DNA of 64,000 nucleotides from Acarospora socialis (GCA_025617375.2 JAMYGW020000005.1:1488001-1552000); one strand, 5' to 3'. Shown: positions 41,970 to 54,114, counted from the stretch's first letter. The notes: generated by a model not told the origin, from the sequence alone. Numbers and translations are program-made.

Positions 41970-44900
41970 ATTATGACATGTAAGTCTGATTATAGTAATA
42001 TTTTAACTGCATAACTGTAAAGACAATTGCATCTTTGACATTAATGTAAGCAGATTTATATTGATTTATGATGACTAATTTGACATATTTTAACAATCTT
42101 ACTTCAATAACATCAAAACAGTGAGACAGAGACTGTTTAACATTATTAATGATTAAATCAGATAACTTTGACAAAGATTGTGCTGAGTAAGCATTCATTT
42201 TGATGATATTAAGTTTGTTAACACATACTAAATCAAGAACATTGTGCATATGAAACTTAAAGAGAATTTGATTCAAACTTAAATTTGTGAAACTGTATTT
42301 TATCAAGTTGTTTAAGACTGTCTGTAGATGCAGTAAGATCATTGATTATTTATTTAATTATTTCAATATAGTGAGTCAGTAACATAGAATAATCTTTGTG
42401 ATCTGATTAGTAACTTTGAAACTATTATTAGTTTGTGAATAATAAATTGTTAAAAACAATAAGTCAACATGAAGCTGTCTGAAAAGTTCTTTTTATAAAG
42501 CAGCTATAAATTTTCTGTTGTGATCAGATAGAATAGTTTTCAGTAAGTTTTAATTTAATAAGATAAAACAATTCATTAAATATATAACTCAATCTTTTAT
42601 CACCATGATCTTTCATTTTAATATAAAGATAATAGCTTTACTGAACTTGTTGATGACAGATAGAATGATGTTGTAGTTATTAAATAATAATGAAGTTGAT
42701 AATGTCAGAATGAAATTAACTGTGAAAACATGAAAGAATCACAGTGATATAAGAATTGACTGCATCAATCTGTACAAATAATATTGTGATGTTTGCATAA
42801 GCTGATACTGTGAACAGTTTCAAATAAACTTATAAAGATGTTTGAATTAATCTGAGAAATATAAACTATTTATAAAACATTCATGCATATATACATAGTC
42901 TGAGTACTTCATAAAGTCATGAATCAAAGCAAAAACTTCTTTATATAAATATGAAGATATACATAACTGATAGTTCTTTTCTATATTTTTATAGTAAATA
43001 AGATCTTGTATTTAAGCATATAATAACATAGTGACATTGATATTAAGAACATTGTTTTGCTCAATCATATTGACAATTTGCTGTCAGTGAGATTTGAAGA
43101 CATAACTGTGAAGTACACATTGTTGAAATTTGAATGACATTTTAACAAAACTATTCACATAAATAAATACAGTGACAAATTCATGTAAAGTGTTGAGACT
43201 GAATTTGTCAAATTCAGATTGATACTCACAGCTGACTAGATAAAATAAAGTGTTTAATACAATATTTATCTTGTTAGATTTGTATTGAACATTTAGATAA
43301 AAGCACTGTAGATGTTTGAAAGTGTATATTAGATGTAGATTCAGTTTTTCAATATGAATGATGTTGAAACTTAATTGATGAATAATGAATACTGCAACAA
43401 AATAATCAGTGTAAATTATTGTAGTCTGCTTGATCATCTCAATCATGTAACAAACTTTCTTAATTATTCATACTGTTAAGAAGTGCAGTGTTCTAGCTGC
43501 TTTTATAGTCTTAGTTAAGACTAATATCAGAGATTACTCATTATTCATATAGTCTGCATGACAGAGTATGTGAATAGATAATCTTTACAATTCACATCAA
43601 TCATAGTCAAATTGATGATGTACATTTCACTAAATAAACAGTTAGTCAGCAGTATAATATGAGTAGTCTTTTATCTTTTAATAAATTTAATACATACAAT
43701 ATCTACAACTTCAAGTTCTGTAAATTAGTATTGTGTTTTAATGTCAGTAAAAAGACAACTAAGAAAGAAAATAAATTTTGTGTTCTTCTGATTGAATAAT
43801 GTGATAGATGAGTCATGATTAAATAATAATGTTGAGTTTGATCTTATTATTGTAGTAACTGTTGTGAAATTGTTAATTGATGACTTTCACAATTTTATGT
43901 GATAAATATAAACATCAAAATCAAATTTCTTCAAGACATCAAGATCAATATAAAGCTAATATTTAGAGTTAAAATAACTAAGTATTGTGAATCTTAAAAA
44001 CAATATTTGCAACTGATGAAAAGCATTTAACTTTTTAAGTATGAATTCAGCTATACTGATATGATCAGCAAATTTCTTTTACTTGTTTTTATTATAAATT
44101 ACATTTTTATCATAATCTTGTCAAAGATGTTGATTCAGAAGCATTTTGTGTAGTTGAAATGATTTGATGATTACAGTGTAATGAGATATATACTAACACA
44201 AATAATTAATCATATCTAGATACTTTTTTAGCTGAGTAAGAATACATGAAAAATCAAGACTAATAATGACAGCAAGCTTTGCTTTCACAGTAACAAGTCT
44301 CAATACATTGTCTCACTGATTTAGAAGTTATATCAAAGAATATTCTAAAAAGAACTTCTCAAATATTAAACAGATTTCTTTAGAAATTAAATTATCAAAT
44401 ACTTGTTGAAGATGAAGTATATGTTCTGTTAATACAACAAAATATATAATAATGTTGTCAACATAAGTACAGAAATACTTACAGTGTAATTATAATATTT
44501 AATCAGTTATTCACTGCACATAAACAGATGTGTTTCTATAATCTATAACAGCTATCTTGAAAATTTTCTGATTATAATATGAAACAATAGTTGAATGATG
44601 TTGATGCTCTAAATTAATGCATTATTAATAGAAATAGACACTACAATTTATCATGAATATGTATTTAACCATTTTAAATAACTACAAGAATATCTGTCTG
44701 TGAAGACATTGAATAGATATTTAACAGATTAATTTTGTTGAGAACTCTGATATTAATGATAATGTAACTTTTCTGTATGTTATTCAATAAAATACATCAT
44801 ACAACAAAGTACAAAAACAAAAACAAAGTCAATTTGAATATTTATTTCATGCAATCTTGATCATGAAGTTTGTCAAAGACTTTATTAACAATAACTTGAT

Positions 44901-45382
44901 CATTAACATCTAGTAAATATACTCTGATCTGATCAGATTTGTATTTTTTCTTTTAGTTGTTTAGAAAAAAATATATTCATTCATTTTTTTCCAGATATGT
45001 TGATGATATTATTGTGATTTTCTTATAGATGTAAATAGTTATAAACAATGATTTTAATTTAAGTGATAACTTTGTGATCATCATATATTATAATGCTGTT
45101 GTCTAGCTTGCATTTCATGAATCTGTTCATACTAGTATGAAAAATGACAACAGCAGCTAATACATTTTAAATAACAGTTTGAATTTATTCTTGATGACAT
45201 TAAGTCAAAAATACTAATACTACATCATCAGTGAAGATCAGATAACAGTCATCAGCTTTGTATTTGATGACTTGTTTCATTTGAAATTTTTGAGAAATAA
45301 TCAATGAAATGTTGTTGTCATATTGTATGTGTATCTTCAACATTATATGATTAACAATGTGCACATACACTGCTGCATTCAC
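41970..45382 (-). mobile_element. Ty3/gypsy LTR retrotransposon fossil
   Basis: A heavily decayed Ty3/gypsy element on the minus strand. In translation I recognise remnants in the canonical order: reverse transcriptase at about 44,250-44,560, an RNase H and connection segment at about 43,090-43,440, and an integrase-region remnant at about 41,970-42,350. The RNase H part is the clearest match to fungal gypsy polyproteins. It is broken many times over (dozens of lesions) and I could not define its LTRs. It must be old relative to the LINEs beside it, given its much stronger AT bias. The limits given are those of the recognisable core. Confidence 0.62.
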
Positions 45383-46165
45383 ATATTAACAATTAAACTC
45401 AAATAGAAAGTTATGATGTTGAGACAGCTTAAATTGAATAATGATAATTGTGAAATTATTTTGAAACAATATAATAATATATTGCTCAGCACTAATCAGA
45501 ATAACAGTATTCATCTGAGAAACTTCTTTTGTATAATGTTAACAAATCTACACAACAGTCATTTGATCAGCAATGACTTATGAAGCATATGTTTGACACA
45601 TATCTGTTAAGAATCATCACATAAAGAAAGTCATCAATGCAATTAAGATTATTCAGTTCAAATGTCTTCATATGATTGTTAACACTTATCAAACTACTTT
45701 AATCAGTACTCTGAAAATTAAGATCTATATTTTTTTTCTTGATTTATATTTAAATGATAAAATGCAAATCTATGCTGCTCATACAAAGAACACAGTCTGT
45801 ACAAAAATGAAAAACAAGATCTGCAGTTTTATCAGAAAAAGAATTAAATGAAAAGTCTGTTGATTCATGATGACTATAATAGTTATTCATTTCTTGATAA
45901 AACTAATGAAGAGAATTAGCTTAAAGAAAATAATACAAAATGTATAAACTCAAAAATAATATAACACTGATCAGAAAGAAAAGATTAAAAGATAAGATCA
46001 AGTTATTGAATTACTTTTTAAAAAAGTTCTTCAGCTTTATTAAAAACTGAGAAAGATTGAAAGTTCAGAATTGATTTAGTTTTGTATAAAATGTGTTAAT
46101 TATAATTACTTTCTTTACAAGATTAAGATTTTTGAAATTTTCTATGTTAACTACTTGTATAATAA
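45383..46165. other. AT-rich sequence between gypsy fossil and SINE
   Basis: Strongly AT-rich with almost no CC, GG or CG. It may belong to the gag end of the gypsy fossil. Nothing else is recognisable. Confidence 0.4.
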
Positions 46166-46383
46166 GGGTGGTTGCGTGATATAGTGAACAGTTTATCATG
46201 CTGGTAGTCTTTTTAATTTAAGTGAAAATTCATGAAAGTAGTGACCTCAATTGAATTTCTCACTTAAATTATAAGATTGTGAGTTCAAATTCCACACCTT
46301 TCACATACATTATTCACCAAGCTGTTCAGTTGTATAAGAGAAACAAGTGATGAAAATTCTACAGATCATAGTTGTCTATAGAA
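46166..46383 (+). mobile_element. tRNA-related SINE-like repeat, copy A
   Basis: A 218-bp repeat whose first 139 bp resemble a tRNA with a long insertion in the anticodon loop, followed by a non-tRNA tail. It matches copy B (53444-53661) along its whole length in inverted orientation. In this copy the polymerase III A box reads TGATATAGTGA and the B box GAGTTCAAATTCC, both damaged by G-to-A or C-to-T changes relative to copy B. The tail begins ACATTATTCACCAAGC and ends GTTGTCTATAGAA. It has no A-rich tail of its own. It lies just outside the 3' end of the left LINE. Confidence 0.65.
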
Positions 46384-46609
46384 GACACTATACACACAAT
46401 CATTTATCTATTATTATTTATATTTATTTATTCTTCATTCTATGCATGCAGCTATAAAAGCTATGGCAGTTAATAGACATATAGTGAAAGATGTAGACAC
46501 AAAACAAAACTCAAAATCTTGTACATGTGAATAATCAATCTGAATGCTTTTTGATCACTTCTGTTCAGTCAATCTGATGCTGATTGTCAATCAATATCTT
46601 TTTTCTTTT

Positions 46610-49600
46610 CTAAATCTCATCTTCACCCTCAACTTCTCCTAATAACCATTTTCTAGTAGCTACTTTGGTTTTCTTCAAAAACAGCAAAGTAGCTTTGATT
46701 CCTTCCTTGGTAGTAAACAGCACCTTTGCTGTATATGGCAAATTGATGTTTCTGAGCTGATTTTTCAGCTCAGTTTGCTCCTTTTTGTTATATTGACAGG
46801 CTGTCAACAAATGCTCTGGAGTTTGATCTTTGTTGCATGCACCATTGCATTTCTTGCTGTTATAGTCTGATAATCTATGCAGATGTGCTTTGAAATAGCC
46901 ATGACCTAGTTTCATTTGTGTGAAAGTAGCAAATGAAAGTCTGTCTGCACTTTTCAGATCTTCTTTGATGTGAAAACTAGGTGTTTGATCAAACTGAGCA
47001 TAGTATCTTTCTTGGGTTGTCTTTTTCCAGTGGGTGGTCCAGTTTTCCAGTGCTTTGGCCTTGATTTTGTGTTTGATATAGCTAATAGATGTAAATCTAT
47101 CAATATCTGGTGAAATTGACTGCTTTGCACCTGATTTTGCAGCTTTATCTGCTATTTCATTGTCTTTAATGTTCTCATGTTCAGGGACCCAATGAATATG
47201 AGGTGTAACTTCATAATCTATGAGTTTTTGAAGAGTTTCTTGACATTTAATAGCTAGATGCTGTTCAGATCCTTGATTTGTGGTTTGAATTCTTTGTATA
47301 GCTGCTTGATTGTCTGAAAAGATCCATATGTCTTTGATTCTTTGATATTTCATGATTTCTTTGAGACTTAACTTCAAAGACTGTGAAATTCCAAACAATT
47401 CAGCATCATAGACTTCCATGGTGGTTCCTAGATTTCAAGATTGTTGATGTATAATATCTTTATACATGTAGCAAAGACCTGCACCTAGATTTTCATCTAG
47501 TTTTGACCCATCTGTGTACAAAACAGCATTTTTAAACTTGGTTTCCTTAGAGAAAAGTGTTTCTAGTCTCTTTAGATGTTCCAAAGTAGCTAGTTTCTTG
47601 TCAGATTTGCTGATTTGAATGTCTATGTTTGGTGAAACACTTCAAGGTGCACAGCATAACTCATTTTGAGTTGAAACCTCCAAATTTAGTGTTTCTGGTA
47701 GATATTTGCAAATGCTATATAGCACTTTAATCAACTGAGTTGGGTGTTTCTTCTTAATGAGAGAGTTTGAATGTTGATTCCAGTCAAGATACTGATTTTC
47801 ATCAATATCACATCCAGTTCCAAGTCCTGGTGGGTAGGTGTATGGAGTTCTTTGTCTAATTGGATGATTTTCTGACAAAGTAGCTATTCTTAAAGCATAT
47901 AGCTCTGTTTTTTGATCAAGTCTAAATCTGGGTGATAATATAGCTGATTCTAGCTCCATAGCAGCTGATGGTGAAGACCTAAATGCACCTAGAATTTTTC
48001 TAGTTGCTGAATTTTGAAGTTTTTGAAACAGCTTTTCAAAATTCTTTTGTTGTTTTCACCATACTGGGCTTCCATAGTCACTTATAGATGTGATGCAGAC
48101 TGTGTACAGCTGTTTTCCAGCTGATGTTGATAAACCCCATTCAGAATTCATCAGTCTATGTAGTAAATGCAATGTTCTAGTTGCAGAAGCTATTTTCTTT
48201 TGCACATGTGTCTTAAAAGACATTTTAGTGTCAAACCAAACACCTAGCCAGCATACAACTTTAGAAGGATGTATAACAGTGTTATTTGGTAGTTTTACTG
48301 TTGATATAGCTTGATTTTCTTTCTGAAAATGGATGAGTTCTGACTTGCTGTCATCAAATATAACTGCATTTTCTTCAGCTCATTGAAATGCAGTTTTTGT
48401 GACTGATTCTAGTGTTTTGCTGTTGTCTGCAGCTGTTTTTCCTTCCACAATAATAGTCACATCATCAATATAGCTTGGTAGCTTTAGTTGAGTGTGTTTA
48501 TTGTTGATTTTTGTGAATAGAAATCGCATATAGATCAAAAATAGCATTGGTGATATAGGTGATCCTTGTGGAATTCCAGAATTGACACTTTGTGGGTGAT
48601 TTTTTTCACCATCAAAAGCTAGAGCAATTGTTCTATTTGTAAGAAAGCATTGCACCCATTTTAGTACAGTTTGTGGTAAATGTAGTCTTTTCATGACTTT
48701 TAGCAGTTGATTTAAAGACACATAGTTAAATGCACCCTTAACATCCAAGAATAAAGCTGTCAAGACTTTGTTGTTATTGATTGCTTGTTGAATGTCATGT
48801 GTTAAACACATAGCTGCATCCACAGCTGATCTTTGCTTTCTACCACCCATTTGCTCATGATATAGCAAGTCTGTGGTTTCAGCCCAATAGGAAAGTCTTG
48901 TTGCCATTATCTTTTCAGATATTTTGCCCAAGCAATTTAGTAGAGTGATTGGTCTATATGCTTTGGGTATTGAGTAGTCTGCTTTGCCTTCTTTTCTCAG
49001 AATTGCACCAGTTTCTTGATGCCAGCATACTGGATGATAGCCTTGATTTATTAAAACTGAATAAACAGTGTGAAATAACTCAGATATAGCTTGATATGCA
49101 TGTTGAATTATCAAAAAGGACAATCCATCTGGCTCAGGTGCTTTCTTTGTTGATGAAGTCATAATAGCTTGTTTTATTTCCTTAGAAATGACTGAAAACC
49201 ATGATTTTGTGAGACTATTATCACATTCTAGCTCAACTGGACTTGTTTGAGGTGGTTTTGGAAACATAGCTTCAAGAAACAAGTCACATTTGTCTTTAAA
49301 TATGAGTCCCACTTTGTTTTCATGCTTTATAGGAGGTGTTTTCTCTATTTTTCGTGGTTTAGTGTAATGATATGCTGTAAAAACATCTTTTCCAGCTGCA
49401 CCTTGCAGAAAAGTAGTCCATGAGGTATGTTTGGCTTTCTGAATTGCGTGAAAGTATCTATTTCTTGCATTTCTGAATTGATTTCAGTTTTCTTGTGATT
49501 TGTGATGTTTCCAGTATCTTCTAAAACCACTCATTTCAGTTCTAAGTACTGATAATGATTCAGATCACCATACTTTGACTTTTGAACAAGGTTTTCTCTT

Positions 49601-50527
49601 TGGTATATGCTGATCTGCTGCATTTGCTATCAGATTTCTGAGAGAAATAGTCATTTCTTCTAGATTTTGATCTGATAGATGTTGCATTAAGCTTTGAATT
49701 TGAACACTGGTTTGTACTGAGTTTATTTGCAGAGTTTCTGCAAATTTAACCCAGTCTGCTTTGTCTATATTGTATGATGCACTCAGTGGACTTTCAACCC
49801 ATTCAGACTCATTTGCAGTTATTTGAAACTGAATAACTTCATGGTCTGATTCAGACTTCATGTCTTGATTTACTTGTCAATTTCTGATGAAATTGCAAAG
49901 TAAGAGTGTTGCAAAAGTCAAATCAATCACTGATGTGGCATTTCCTGAGTGATGTGTATAGGTGTTTATGTCTGGTGTATTTAATAGCTCACAGTTGTGA
50001 ATTTTCAACCACTTTATTAAAGAAGTAGCTCTTATAGAGTTTTCTATTGATGAATTCCACCATGCATGATGTGCATTAAAATCCCCACAGATAATAGCTC
50101 TTTGTGGTAGTTGAATTGCTGTTAAACATCTGTCTATGGTCCATTGATCATTGTTGATTTGCTGTGACTTTTCATTGTATATGTTAAGTAACAGTATACT
50201 AGAAATTCCATTTGCTGAAATACTGAGTATTTGCAAATCTGAGTCTTTTGACAAGTCAGGTCTTGGTATACACACTAAATCTTGTTTAGTTTTAGACACA
50301 AATGCCATAGTTCTAGGTCTAATATCTAGATTAGATGTGGGTATCAAACTAGTAAAAGATGAATGTGAAATAGTGATTTTGTTGTCTCTTGCAACCCATG
50401 ATTCTTGAAGAAGAACTATGTCTGCAGTTTTTGTAGCTGAATTCAGACATGAGTACATGACATTCATAGATCTTGCGCAGTTGTGTTGTAGAATGGTGAT
50501 TTGTGATGAATTTGTTGTGTTATTCAT
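46610..50527 (-). pseudogene. LINE copy 1 ORF2: endonuclease, reverse transcriptase, RNase H
   Basis: One continuous frame of 1305 codons interrupted only by seven TGA codons: 49877, 49565, 49484, 48380, 48056, 47642 and 47435 (low coordinates), each where copy 2 or the context has Trp. Parts, with positions in the frame: an AP-like endonuclease at about residues 10-230 (ITILQHNC, IICGDFNAHH); reverse transcriptase near 400-750 (AYRPITLLNCLGK, FLDVKGAFNYV, GIPQGSPISP, SYIDDVTI); RNase H near 1000-1130 (WIFSDNQAAIQ, HWVPEHENIKDNEIADKAAK). A C-terminal Cys/His cluster follows (CNGACNKDQTPEHLLTAC). Unless TGA is read through, the protein would be truncated at the first site. Confidence 0.9.
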
Positions 50528-52113
50528 GACATTTTCATAGATAGTGGATCTGCTGTTGAAGAAATAGACTGTAGTGCTTTGAAAACACTGCATTCTGCAC
50601 TATTTGCTTGATGTTTCTCACCACAATTGCTGCATTTATAGACTATATGTGCACAAGTGGTTCCTTTTGACTGTGTGGGACAAAGAAAACAGCCATGTTC
50701 TCTAGTATTGTGATTTCCCGCACAGAATTGACATGTGTCTTGATTTTTACATACTTTTTGAGTATGTTCAAACTTTTGACACTTTCTGCATTGATCTGTT
50801 GGTTTGCAAGTGTTGTAGACTGCAGTTCTAACTGATGTTCCAGCAATTATCAGTCTGTTTCTGAGTGCTTTTTGAGCTTCTTGTTCTGATTTGACTGTCA
50901 AGACAATAGATGCATGCTGTTTTTCCTGTCTGGCTTCTTCTGAAGTAAGCCAGCGTGGTAAAATAGCTAGTTTGATATCTTTGTTGAAGGTTTCTACTTC
51001 ATCTTTGACTAGTTGCATGTCTTCTTTGCCGTTGAAAATAGCTGTGAGAATTCCATGTGCTACTATTTTGTACCACTTTTCATCCTTTTTGATTTCTATG
51101 AATTCAGATGATGAATTCCAGATTTGTTGATGTTTTAGCAAGTCTTCTGCTGTGCCTTCACTGGTTGTGAGCACTATACTAGCTTTGAATTGTGAAATAG
51201 CAACTGTGGAAACCAGCAAATTGTCTATTTTTGCTGTTTTAAGTGCGTTGTTGATTTTGTTGCGCATGTCTATGGCATTGATAGTAGTTGTGGGTGTTTT
51301 TGACTTTATAACTAGACATCTTTCTCTGAAAGTAATGGGTTTATCCACTACTTTTGACTTTGGTGCTTTTTTTTGAACAGTTGTCCATGAGTTTTGAGCA
51401 TTTTGATCTTTGCTGCTTGCAATTGATGCATATGTTGCTGATTTCACTGTTTTTGTTGATGTTGGCTGTCCAAAGCTGGTTTTGTTTGTCTGTACAAAGT
51501 TGATAGGGTTTGTTTTGTTTGTCTGAAAGACAAATGCTGGTTTCTCTGTGGTTTCTGACTTTGTCTTAGACATTGTGTGAAGAATTTTGTCTAGTTTGAT
51601 GTTGACTTCATCTTTGAAGCTGTCTAGTTGTTGTTGAACATCTAGTTTCTGATGAAATGTCTCATCTAACTGTTTGAGTGAGTCTAGATTTGCATTTTGT
51701 CTTGCTTGATCCAGTGTCTTGATGCTAGTTTCTAGTTCTTGTTGAACTATGGGGTTTGTGAATTGCTGAATAGCTTGCTTGAGGTAGTTTCTGGCTTGTT
51801 GAAGTAGTTTGTCACCATTTTGACTTTTTGGGTGTAGGTTTGTGCAGTTTGCATGATGAGTTTCATGCTGATTTGGTTCTTCATCAGAAGAAATAGCTTC
51901 TAGCACTGGACTGGCAATGGCTCTTCTCTTTTTAGACTTTAGAATAGTCTTTTGAGAAGGTTTCATGGTGATTTGTGATCCCAACAGGTCTGGTGAACTC
52001 ATAAAGAGTTGTGGAAGTGCTGTTTTTGGTGATTTTTGTTGTTTTGTAGGTGTTTTTGGGTTTTCTAGGTTGAAATCTTGCATGAAGTTGCTGGAATCCA
52101 GTGCAAAAGTCAT
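50524..52113 (-). CDS. LINE copy 1 ORF1: nucleic-acid binding, CCHC zinc knuckles
   Basis: An uninterrupted 529-codon frame. The N half is Lys/Gln/Ser-rich with a likely coiled coil (about residues 100-190). The C half resembles an RRM-like nucleic-acid binding region and ends with three Cys/His clusters: CRKCQKFEHTQKVC (C-x2-C-x4-H-x4-C), CQFCAGNHNTREHGC and CSNCGEKHQANSAEC. This is the gag-like RNP protein of the LINE, expected to coat its RNA. Its stop TGA overlaps the ORF2 start in the sequence ATGA (50527-50524), which suggests coupled termination-reinitiation. Confidence 0.9.
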   Translation of the reverse strand: MTFALDSSNFMQDFNLENPKTPTKQQKSPKTALPQLFMSSPDLLGSQITMKPSQKTILKSKKRRAIASPVLEAISSDEEPNQHETHHANCTNLHPKSQNGDKLLQQARNYLKQAIQQFTNPIVQQELETSIKTLDQARQNANLDSLKQLDETFHQKLDVQQQLDSFKDEVNIKLDKILHTMSKTKSETTEKPAFVFQTNKTNPINFVQTNKTSFGQPTSTKTVKSATYASIASSKDQNAQNSWTTVQKKAPKSKVVDKPITFRERCLVIKSKTPTTTINAIDMRNKINNALKTAKIDNLLVSTVAISQFKASIVLTTSEGTAEDLLKHQQIWNSSSEFIEIKKDEKWYKIVAHGILTAIFNGKEDMQLVKDEVETFNKDIKLAILPRWLTSEEARQEKQHASIVLTVKSEQEAQKALRNRLIIAGTSVRTAVYNTCKPTDQCRKCQKFEHTQKVCKNQDTCQFCAGNHNTREHGCFLCPTQSKGTTCAHIVYKCSNCGEKHQANSAECSVFKALQSISSTADPLSMKMS

Positions 52114-53425
52114 GATATGAGGTGTTTTTGGGGTCCGTCCTGTCCAAATCCAAAATCCTATCCAAATCCAGGTTCAGAAGGTCTATGTCTAGCAGTAATT
52201 ATCTAGTTTTTGAAGGTAAAAACTAGATTTTCCTGAGGTTCTAGATTATAGAAGCTTTGGATCCTTATTTCATCTAGAATAGGCTGTACCCAATTGCCTA
52301 ATTCAGATGTTGCTTAATATCCCAATTCACCTAGAGTAGATAAACTCTACAATAGACTTTTACCAGCTCTACTATAAGCAAGACTATACTATAAGTCACT
52401 CAACCACTAGGTCTTGGGGCAGATGCATCTAGGGCAAGATTTCCATGTGAAGCCTCATATTTATATCCCAACTACTCAGACAACATTGTTTGCCAGTCTG
52501 AGCTTTTACCAGCAGGTAGGGCTAGAAAATAGCTACCTGCTTATACCCTTCACTAGGTCTTTGTGAGATGCTTCTAGTGTAGAGTATGTCTTTACTGGTA
52601 GGTTCTTTCTGCACACAAAACGCTAATCAATTGACAGAAGAAATGCTCAAATTCCAGCTAAATCCGTCAAGAAATGGCTATTTTGCGGCTAGTTTTTGCG
52701 GAAACTGCGTGCAGTTGCTGGAATTGAGCGATTTGGTGTAATTCAGCCTGTAACGCTTAGAAATTCGACCTGAAACGCTGGTTTTTGGGCGAAAATAGCT
52801 GAAAAGTAGTCGATTTTGTTGATAAAATAGCTTGTTTTGATGGTGGAGCTATGTAGGTATGTTGTATGATGTGTGAATTGATGTGGCTTGGTGTGTATAG
52901 GCTGGAATTGCTGCGTAGTTGGCGTAAAAGTGGTGTTTTTGGTGTTTTCTTGGTTGTTTTGGTGTTTTTGGTGTTTTGGTGTGAGTGAGGCTTAGTTGAG
53001 GTATCTGGTGATGCTTGGTGCGCAGAAATTCTGCCAAGCAAGCTAGGAAAATTAAGCGAAAATTTGCGAACTTCAAAAGCTAGATACTAAGGGGTACAAC
53101 TAAACAGTCCAACAACTTTGTGAGCAATAAAGATATCAAAAAGCAGTAATAGTATGAATTTTAGAAGAGGTCAAGGTCAAGAAAACTGTTGATTCAGAAT
53201 TTTCAAAGATGCGTTGGTTGTGGCGATGTTGATGTCTGAGATGTTGTTTTGAGTTTTGGCTGGAGGTATGCGAAAAATTTTCACTGAATGATAATTGAGG
53301 TACCCCACCACCAGTATTAATGATGAAGATAAGCTGTTTTGAGGGTTTATAGAAGTGAATGAGGCAAAGAATTTGCACTATTCAGAATTTTGATAGCTGC
53401 TTTAGTTGTGGTTCTGTGGTTTTGA
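52114..53425 (-). other. 5' leader of LINE copy 1
   Basis: About 1.3 kb of leader upstream of ORF1. It is the inverted counterpart of 54,115-55,398, with somewhat more differences than the ORFs. It holds no long conserved frame. An internal promoter is expected here for a LINE, but none is recognisable. Confidence 0.6.
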
Positions 53426-53443
53426 TTTATAACTGTGAAGTGG

Positions 53444-53661
53444 TTCTATAGACAACTATGATCTGTAGAATTTTCATCACTTGTTTTTCTTATACAACTG
53501 AACAGCTTGGTGAATAATGTATGTGGGAGGTGTGGGATTTGAACCCACAATCTTATAATTTAAGTGAGAAATTCAATTGGGGTCACTACTTTCATGAATT
53601 TTCACTTAAATTAAAAAGACTACCAGCATGATAAACTGTCCACTATACCATGCAACCACCC
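53444..53661 (-). mobile_element. tRNA-related SINE-like repeat, copy B
   Basis: The better-preserved copy. Read on the minus strand, it starts GGGTGGTTGCATGG. A polymerase III A box, TGGTATAGTGG, fits TRGYNNARNNG. A B box, GGTTCAAATCC, sits in a perfect T-arm (GTGGG/CCCAC), and the 3' end ACCTCCC pairs with the 5' GGGTGGT at six of seven positions. CATG pairs with CATG as D stem. The anticodon stem is not closed in the usual way: instead, an insertion forms a roughly 20-bp hairpin (AATTTAAGTGA arms). The non-tRNA tail covers 53522-53444. No canonical tRNA can be folded, so I call it tRNA-derived. Confidence 0.68.
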
Positions 53662-54114
53662 AAGTTAACATTCTGTTTATCAGAGAATTTTTGTTGATTT
53701 AGTCATTTCTTTGATTAATTTGACTGCTTCAATGTCATCATCATGCAGTGTTGTCAACTTGCTAATGAGATTCTTCTTGAACTGTGAATTCATAATTCTC
53801 AAAAGTGTTCAATGTGACTCAAATGAAGAAGAATGTAATTCAGGCTGAATGTTCAGCTGAATATTTAACTGAATATTCAGTTTAAACTGCACAATGCTTG
53901 ACATACATGTGACTTGACATATCTGCATGCAGTCACACATCACTTGTCTCTTAACTTATATTGCATAATGTTTTTGTCATCATGTCAGATGCCATCAGTC
54001 AAGATAAATACTGTTAGAGCAATGATGTTTGTTTGTTGTCTTATTGCAGTTGTCTTCATTCTGATTACTATGAAATTCTGAGAACATTTACTCATCAGAA
54101 CTTGAAGAGTTTTT
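53662..54114. other. AT-rich spacer between SINE copy B and LINE copy 2
   Basis: About 450 bp of AT-rich sequence at the centre of the inverted LINE pair. It has no counterpart elsewhere in the window that I can see and no coding signal. Confidence 0.45.

Larger units (their letters stand above)
46402..53425 (-). mobile_element. Tad-type LINE (non-LTR retrotransposon), copy 1
   Basis: A near full-length LINE of about 7.0 kb on the minus strand. Its layout is a 5' leader (about 53,425-52,114), ORF1 (52113-50524), ORF2 (50527-46610), a short 3' UTR and an (AATAAAT)n tail at about 46,402-46,432. The endonuclease-RT-RNase H architecture with a CCHC ORF1 fits the Tad/I group known from fungi. It is a close copy of the element at 54.1-61.1 kb, which lies in opposite orientation. 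ORF1 is fully open; ORF2 has seven in-frame TGA codons at tryptophan positions and no frameshift. The 5' boundary is approximate, set where similarity to copy 2 fades. Confidence 0.9.

Noticed and set aside
41622-43446. Minus-strand frames of 60-120 codons as host genes
   Set aside because: They are Ile/Asn/Tyr/Lys-rich, lie within the gypsy fossil, and show no independent gene structure.
44995-45030. Plus-strand YVDD-like sequence resembling an RT active site
   Set aside because: It stands alone without neighbouring RT motifs, while the coherent RT, RNase H and integrase remnants lie on the minus strand. AT-rich DNA yields such strings by chance.
53523-53661. Functional intron-containing tRNA gene
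   Set aside because: A and B boxes and acceptor and T arms are present, but no proper anticodon stem can be formed at the insertion, and a 218-bp repeat with a non-tRNA tail exists in two copies. Called tRNA-derived SINE instead.
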